Assembly: GCF_007558725.1 (NCBI RefSeq)
Contig: NZ_VLPL01000002.1
Coordinates: 62,001 to 126,000 of the forward strand
Direction of reading: 5' to 3'
Length of the DNA stretch: 64,000 nt
Source of the DNA: Fluviicola chungangensis
GTDB taxonomy: Bacteria > Bacteroidota > Bacteroidia > Flavobacteriales_D > Crocinitomicaceae
This document shows positions 62,599-64,000 of this stretch, piece after piece (positions within the stretch are counted from its first letter, which is position 1; each line of letters begins with the position of its first letter). The notes beneath the pieces were generated by a model. The model did no database searches, was not told the origin of the DNA, and was given only the letters and a program-made list of their open reading frames with translations. The translations under genes and the position numbers were made by a program.

Positions 62599-64000
62599 TT
62601 ACCAACCGCCACCTCCGCCACCTCCGCCGCCACCTCCGGAAAATCCACCACCGCCCGAGAAAGATCCTCCGGAAGAAGAGCTCGGTGGTGTAGCAGATGA
62701 AGAGATTGCAGAAGAAAAACTGTTCGAATTAAAATGAGAGAATCCGTACATTCCCATTCCGGCATACCAGTAACCGGTCATTCCGTAACCCCTTTGCAAT
62801 TCCACCGGATTAAACTGACCTTCCCATTCTTTGGCTAAACCTAAAACAATGGCATAGGGAAGAAGCCGCTCGAATGTTTCGAAATTGAGGTCCGGAGGAT
62901 TGTTGAATTGAATGCGTTTTTTATCAGCGTATTGAATGAAGAGTTTCAACCCCAATATGTGATCCATGACTTTCCGGCCCTGCGGTGTCGGTTGCTCCAG
63001 CAAATACCCGAAAAGCAAGTTGATCCCGATGCCAAGTACCGCCATAACTCCAATAAGCACATAAGATCCTCCAAACAGGAATTTCAGACCAAAGGCCAAA
63101 AGAATGAATCCGAATAAATACAGGTATTGGGTTCCGTTAATGTGTGCATTTAGTTTCCGGTATTTCTCCTTATGACTTTCGGCAATGTTTCTTTGCAGGT
63201 CATCCATACCCTTTTTCAAGTGGGCATTGTATGTGTTCTCGTAAAACGTAAAGGAGTCTTTATTTGAGAAAAATGCCTGATACACCTGGTTTTCTGCTGA
63301 GGTTAAATTCTGTTTCGGGTCCTCGGATTTGGTAAACGTATATTGGGGTGAACCTTGCTTGTTTTCTTGTTTGATTTTCATCCAGCCTTTTGTTCCCAAA
63401 GAAGCGATTTGCCCGGTGAATGCAGTAGAAGTAACTACTCCCCGGTTCATAACCGCGTATACATCTGCCGGTGAAAATCCTTCGGGAGCGTCGTATTGCG
63501 GCATAATGGTTCCCGGTTTCGGATCGCGGCCATAACGATGCCATAAAAGCAGGCTGCGCAGTACCATAAAAAACACCATGAATAAGAGTAATACCCACAG
63601 TGCATGGGATTTGACCCAATACAGGAAATTATCCATGGGAGTAGGATATGTCAATTTGTTTTTGTCCCAGGAAGCCGCAAAAGTTAATCCTTCGTTCCAT
63701 AATAGCCCCTTGGTTCTGTAGACCAATTCATTGTCTTTAGTCTGAACCACGGAAAAATTCTTTCCGGCAGCTCCCGCTGTTCCCGTATATGCGGTGAATT
63801 TGTTGAATGCGATTCCGGCAGGCAACTGCACGGTTGCGCGCAAAGAATCGATAGTAAATAACCAGCCGTTCCCGTTGGTGTTCCAGTACAATTCGTCGAC
63901 ATCTTTTAAAAGGCGCAACACGTGATTTACTTCGTAAGTAAATTCATAAGTGTGCTTTCCTATGGATAAGGTGGTTTCTTTGCTTCCGAAATAGGTTCGA
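62599..64000 (-). CDS. DUF2207 domain-containing membrane protein, N-terminus outside window
   Basis: The frame is open to the window edge, so about 467 residues are visible and the N-terminus is missing. Visible parts: extracellular-type beta domain ending in TYEVNHVLRLLKDVDELYWNTNGNGW, DUF2207-like region (FNKFTAYTGTAG...LLWNEGLTFAASW), one transmembrane helix (SHALWVLLLFMVFFMVLRSLLLW), a cytoplasmic domain with EGFSPADVYAVMNRGVVTSTAFTGQIASLG, further hydrophobic segments and a C-terminal glycine-rich tail ending in a Gly run and W. Function is unknown, with possible roles in envelope stress. The stop lies two bases from the carbamoyltransferase stop. Confidence 0.88.
   Translation of the reverse strand, partial: RTYFGSKETTLSIGKHTYEFTYEVNHVLRLLKDVDELYWNTNGNGWLFTIDSLRATVQLPAGIAFNKFTAYTGTAGAAGKNFSVVQTKDNELVYRTKGLLWNEGLTFAASWDKNKLTYPTPMDNFLYWVKSHALWVLLLFMVFFMVLRSLLLWHRYGRDPKPGTIMPQYDAPEGFSPADVYAVMNRGVVTSTAFTGQIASLGTKGWMKIKQENKQGSPQYTFTKSEDPKQNLTSAENQVYQAFFSNKDSFTFYENTYNAHLKKGMDDLQRNIAESHKEKYRKLNAHINGTQYLYLFGFILLAFGLKFLFGGSYVLIGVMAVLGIGINLLFGYLLEQPTPQGRKVMDHILGLKLFIQYADKKRIQFNNPPDLNFETFERLLPYAIVLGLAKEWEGQFNPVELQRGYGMTGYWYAGMGMYGFSHFNSNSFSSAISSSATPPSSSSGGSFSGGGGFSGGGGGGGGGGGW

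Noticed and set aside
62583-62700. Glycine-run coding repeat at the C-terminus of the DUF2207 protein as a tandem repeat element
   Set aside because: It is a normal family feature (glycine-rich tail), not a mobile or CRISPR-like repeat.
1-64000. CRISPR arrays, IS elements, integrases, restriction or toxin-antitoxin systems, rRNA operons
   Set aside because: None could be recognised; no regular repeat-spacer pattern, transposase or phage protein is present.

Overview
The window looks like chromosomal DNA of a Bacteroidetes bacterium, most likely a Flavobacteriales member of the Fluviicola/Crocinitomicaceae type. The evidence is three proteins with type IX secretion (T9SS) C-terminal sorting domains, a gliding-associated C-terminal domain, a TonB receptor with a carboxypeptidase-like regulatory domain, a long-form ispG with a central insert, TAnnTTTG-type promoter elements and weak Shine-Dalgarno signals. 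The genus is an inference from overall protein flavour. I see no insertion sequence, prophage, CRISPR array or rRNA operon. Almost everything is ordinary chromosome, with many lineage-specific lipoproteins and secreted proteins.

Layout. 0-9.9 kb: a truncated lipoprotein, a cyclase-family hydrolase and M48 protease pair, uvrC, a lipoprotein/membrane protein, a TonB receptor divergent from dprA, a secreted C1 peptidase and an orphan BlaI-type repressor. 10-25.6 kb: a secreted M43-type protease with an altered zinc site, mfd, a DUF4382 lipoprotein, a T9SS cargo protein, a sulfatase-modifying-factor-like protein, a sigma/anti-sigma pair, a second member of the lipoprotein/membrane family, and fbp. 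25.6-40.7 kb: an EamA transporter, a GH3-type protein, a universal stress protein, a large propeller-adenylate cyclase-HD receptor, ferritin, RNase R, two lipoproteins, a GNAT acetyltransferase, a secreted subtilase and a LytTR response regulator.

40.7-41.35 kb is a 664-base AT-rich region without genes. It carries DnaA-box-like 9-mers and is a candidate replication origin. After it come rpiB, an M28 peptidase, a TlpA-like oxidoreductase, an ECF sigma factor with an unusual anti-sigma-like partner, tRNA-Cys, folB and gltX. 48.5-55.6 kb is a plus-strand run: DUF4175 protein, RsbW-like ATPase, ybeY, mnmG and a methyltransferase. Five copies of a parS-like 16-mer (consensus TGTTNCACGTGAAACA) lie within 2.04 kb across ybeY-mnmG-methyltransferase. 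This is the most striking signal in the window: it looks like the chromosomal centromere, about 11.5 kb from the candidate origin. The last part holds ispG, small secreted proteins, an MtfA-like peptidase with a SEC-C tail, a YjbR/S4/carbamoyltransferase series and a truncated DUF2207 membrane protein.

How the parts fit together: DNA repair and processing (uvrC, mfd, dprA), translation and RNA quality (gltX, tRNA-Cys, ybeY, mnmG, rnr, S4 protein), central metabolism (fbp, rpiB, folB, ispG) and envelope/secretion genes are interleaved. The two sigma/anti-sigma pairs, the cyclase receptor, the LytTR regulator and the RsbW-like ATPase are the signalling layer.
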